Assembly (NCBI GenBank): GCA_031283505.1
Contig: JAITBO010000384.1
Span: 1-9,652 of the forward strand
Source: Treponema sp.
GTDB taxonomy: Bacteria > Spirochaetota > Spirochaetia > Treponematales > Breznakiellaceae
DNA: 9,652 nt
Direction of reading: 5' to 3'
Shown: positions 8,892 through 9,652 of the stretch, in pieces
Layout: each line of letters opens with the position of its first letter
How positions within the stretch are numbered: the stretch's first letter is position 1
Program-made: the position numbers and the translations under genes
Notes under the pieces: model-generated
Database searches by the model: none
What the model saw: only the letters and a program-made list of their open reading frames with translations
Told to the model about the DNA's origin: nothing

Positions 8892-9341
8892 ATGAAAAAC
8901 TCGAAATTTACACGCTTTTTTGTGTCTGGCTGCTTCCTGGCCGCTATTCTGCTGGCTGGATGTTTTAACCCTATTACCGTCATTCCTCCAAAATCGGGCA
9001 ACCCGGTTACCGATCCCTTTACCATCGACATCTTGATCGGCAAAGACGGTTCCGCCCGTTCCGTCGCCGGTCCCGACTCGACCAGGATAAAAGGCGACAA
9101 CATCCGCAACTTCATCCAGCTTGTCGTGGTGGATAAAACGACAAAACAAATCGTCGCCTTTGACGAAGACCGTATGACCGACAAGGACGATGAAGAGGCC
9201 GTCCTCTCTATCGAATCCATCACCTTCGGCAATAACTACAATTTTCTCCTCCTTATGGGCCACTGGGAACACGATGGAAGTTACAACTATTATGATACCC
9301 CAGCCGATTTCCGGCCTCCCACCCAGGGCAACGTCATTTAA
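8892..9341 (+). CDS. Predicted small lipoprotein, probably truncated by an insertion sequence
   Basis: The open frame encodes 149 residues. The N-terminus is a lipoprotein signal: positive charges (K2, K5, R8), a hydrophobic stretch, and lipobox LLAGC with C24 as the lipidated residue. AAGGAG lies six bases upstream of the ATG at 8892. The rest is hydrophilic, with a beta-rich-looking segment (NFIQLVVVDKTTKQIVAFDED and SIESITFGNNYNFLLLMGHWE). I do not recognise a named family; it resembles surface or periplasmic lipoproteins that spirochaetes carry in paralogous sets. The last codons and the stop fall in what looks like the left end of an insertion sequence from about 9324, so the original protein was likely longer. 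Confidence 0.7.
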   Translation: MKNSKFTRFFVSGCFLAAILLAGCFNPITVIPPKSGNPVTDPFTIDILIGKDGSARSVAGPDSTRIKGDNIRNFIQLVVVDKTTKQIVAFDEDRMTDKDDEEAVLSIESITFGNNYNFLLLMGHWEHDGSYNYYDTPADFRPPTQGNVI

Positions 9342-9652
9342 AAATCTGTGATATAGTGGAACTTACCTTAGGAGGGGAAAGCAAATGGAGATCACGGAAG
9401 AAGACATAGCATGGATGAAGGAATGCCTCAGCGAGATAAAGGACGAGCGGCGGCAGAGCGGGCATTTTCTGCACAAACTGATAGACGTGCTGGTAATCGG
9501 GCTTACGACCATCATTGCCGGATGGAATGAATTCAATGGGATGGAGGATTTCGGGAAGGCGAAGGAGAGTTTTTTCAGGAGCTTTCCGGAGTTGCCGCAC
9601 GGGATACCGGATGAAAAGACCTTTGCGCGGGTATTTTCGTGGATAGAACCAG
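9324..9652 (+). mobile_element. ISAs1-family-like insertion sequence, left part
   Basis: The element is inferred from the transposase that begins at 9385 and runs off the window. Its left end is placed at CAGGGCAACGTCATTTAA (9324–9341), because the lipoprotein frame changes character there and the gap to the transposase has a typical length for a terminal region. The right end, the second inverted repeat and any target-site duplication lie outside the window, so the exact boundary is unconfirmed. Confidence 0.65.
9385..9652 (+). CDS. ISAs1-family-like transposase, N-terminal part (cut by window end)
   Basis: The first 89 codons are present, with no stop before the window ends. A strong GGAGGGG lies eight bases before the ATG. 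The sequence matches the N-terminal domain associated with the ISAs1/H-repeat group of DDE transposases: IKDERRQSGHFLHKLIDVLVI (18–38), then a W-N-E-F segment, then GIPDEKTFARVFSWIEP (73–89), which corresponds to the family's G-I-P-x-x-x-T-F-x-R-V-F signature. The catalytic DDE residues would be farther along, outside the window, so activity cannot be judged. Confidence 0.88.
   Translation, partial: MEITEEDIAWMKECLSEIKDERRQSGHFLHKLIDVLVIGLTTIIAGWNEFNGMEDFGKAKESFFRSFPELPHGIPDEKTFARVFSWIEP

Noticed and set aside
8697..9272. Minus-strand open frames across the pyrimidine tract and lipoprotein
   Set aside because: The C-terminal Lys/Glu-rich stretch is just the translated polypurine strand; the plus-strand frame has a lipobox and a good ribosome site.

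Overview
The window looks like a chromosomal segment from a treponeme-type spirochaete, perhaps a GC-moderate environmental or gut lineage. This is inferred from the order of the left-hand operon, the NadD–YqeK fusion, the divergent LCP-family protein and the lipoprotein style. No rRNA or other decisive marker is present, so the taxonomic call is moderate.

Region by region. 1–332 has no gene. It holds five copies of a 16-bp palindromic tandem repeat and a 62-bp stem-loop element (copy A). 333–5285 is one tightly packed minus-strand operon, in transcription order rplU (L21), prp (ribosomal-processing-type cysteine protease), rpmA (L27), obgE (ribosome-assembly GTPase), a nadD–yqeK fusion, an LCP/LytR_C membrane protein, and rsfS (ribosome silencing factor). 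A good sigma-70-type promoter precedes rplU. Most junctions abut or overlap, two of them as GTGA, so translation is probably coupled. The theme is ribosome production, assembly and silencing, with NAD synthesis and Ap4A removal inserted. 5286–5658 is a divergent intergenic region with a large imperfect palindrome built on CACGGAG repeats.

5659–8315 is a plus-strand metal-resistance pair: an ArsR/SmtB-family repressor that keeps both the cysteine (alpha3N) and the Asp/His (alpha5) metal sites, and a Zn/Cd/Pb-type P1B ATPase. Operator-like inverted repeats precede each gene. A second copy (B) of the 1–332 stem-loop element lies between them. The likely circuit is derepression by Zn, Cd or Pb followed by efflux, with the ATPase possibly having its own controlled promoter.

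8316–8891 is a 576-bp intergenic stretch of GC-rich hairpins, an inverted repeat, a candidate promoter, a C-run/CA repeat and a pyrimidine tract. 8892–9341 encodes a small predicted lipoprotein that appears to be cut off by an insertion sequence. From about 9324 to the window end lies the left part of an ISAs1-family-like element with the first 89 codons of its transposase.

The items most worth following up are the two-copy stem-loop element, the Prp protease next to an L27 that lacks the extension Prp is known to cleave, the LCP protein with an altered active-site motif, and the two-operator metal circuit.
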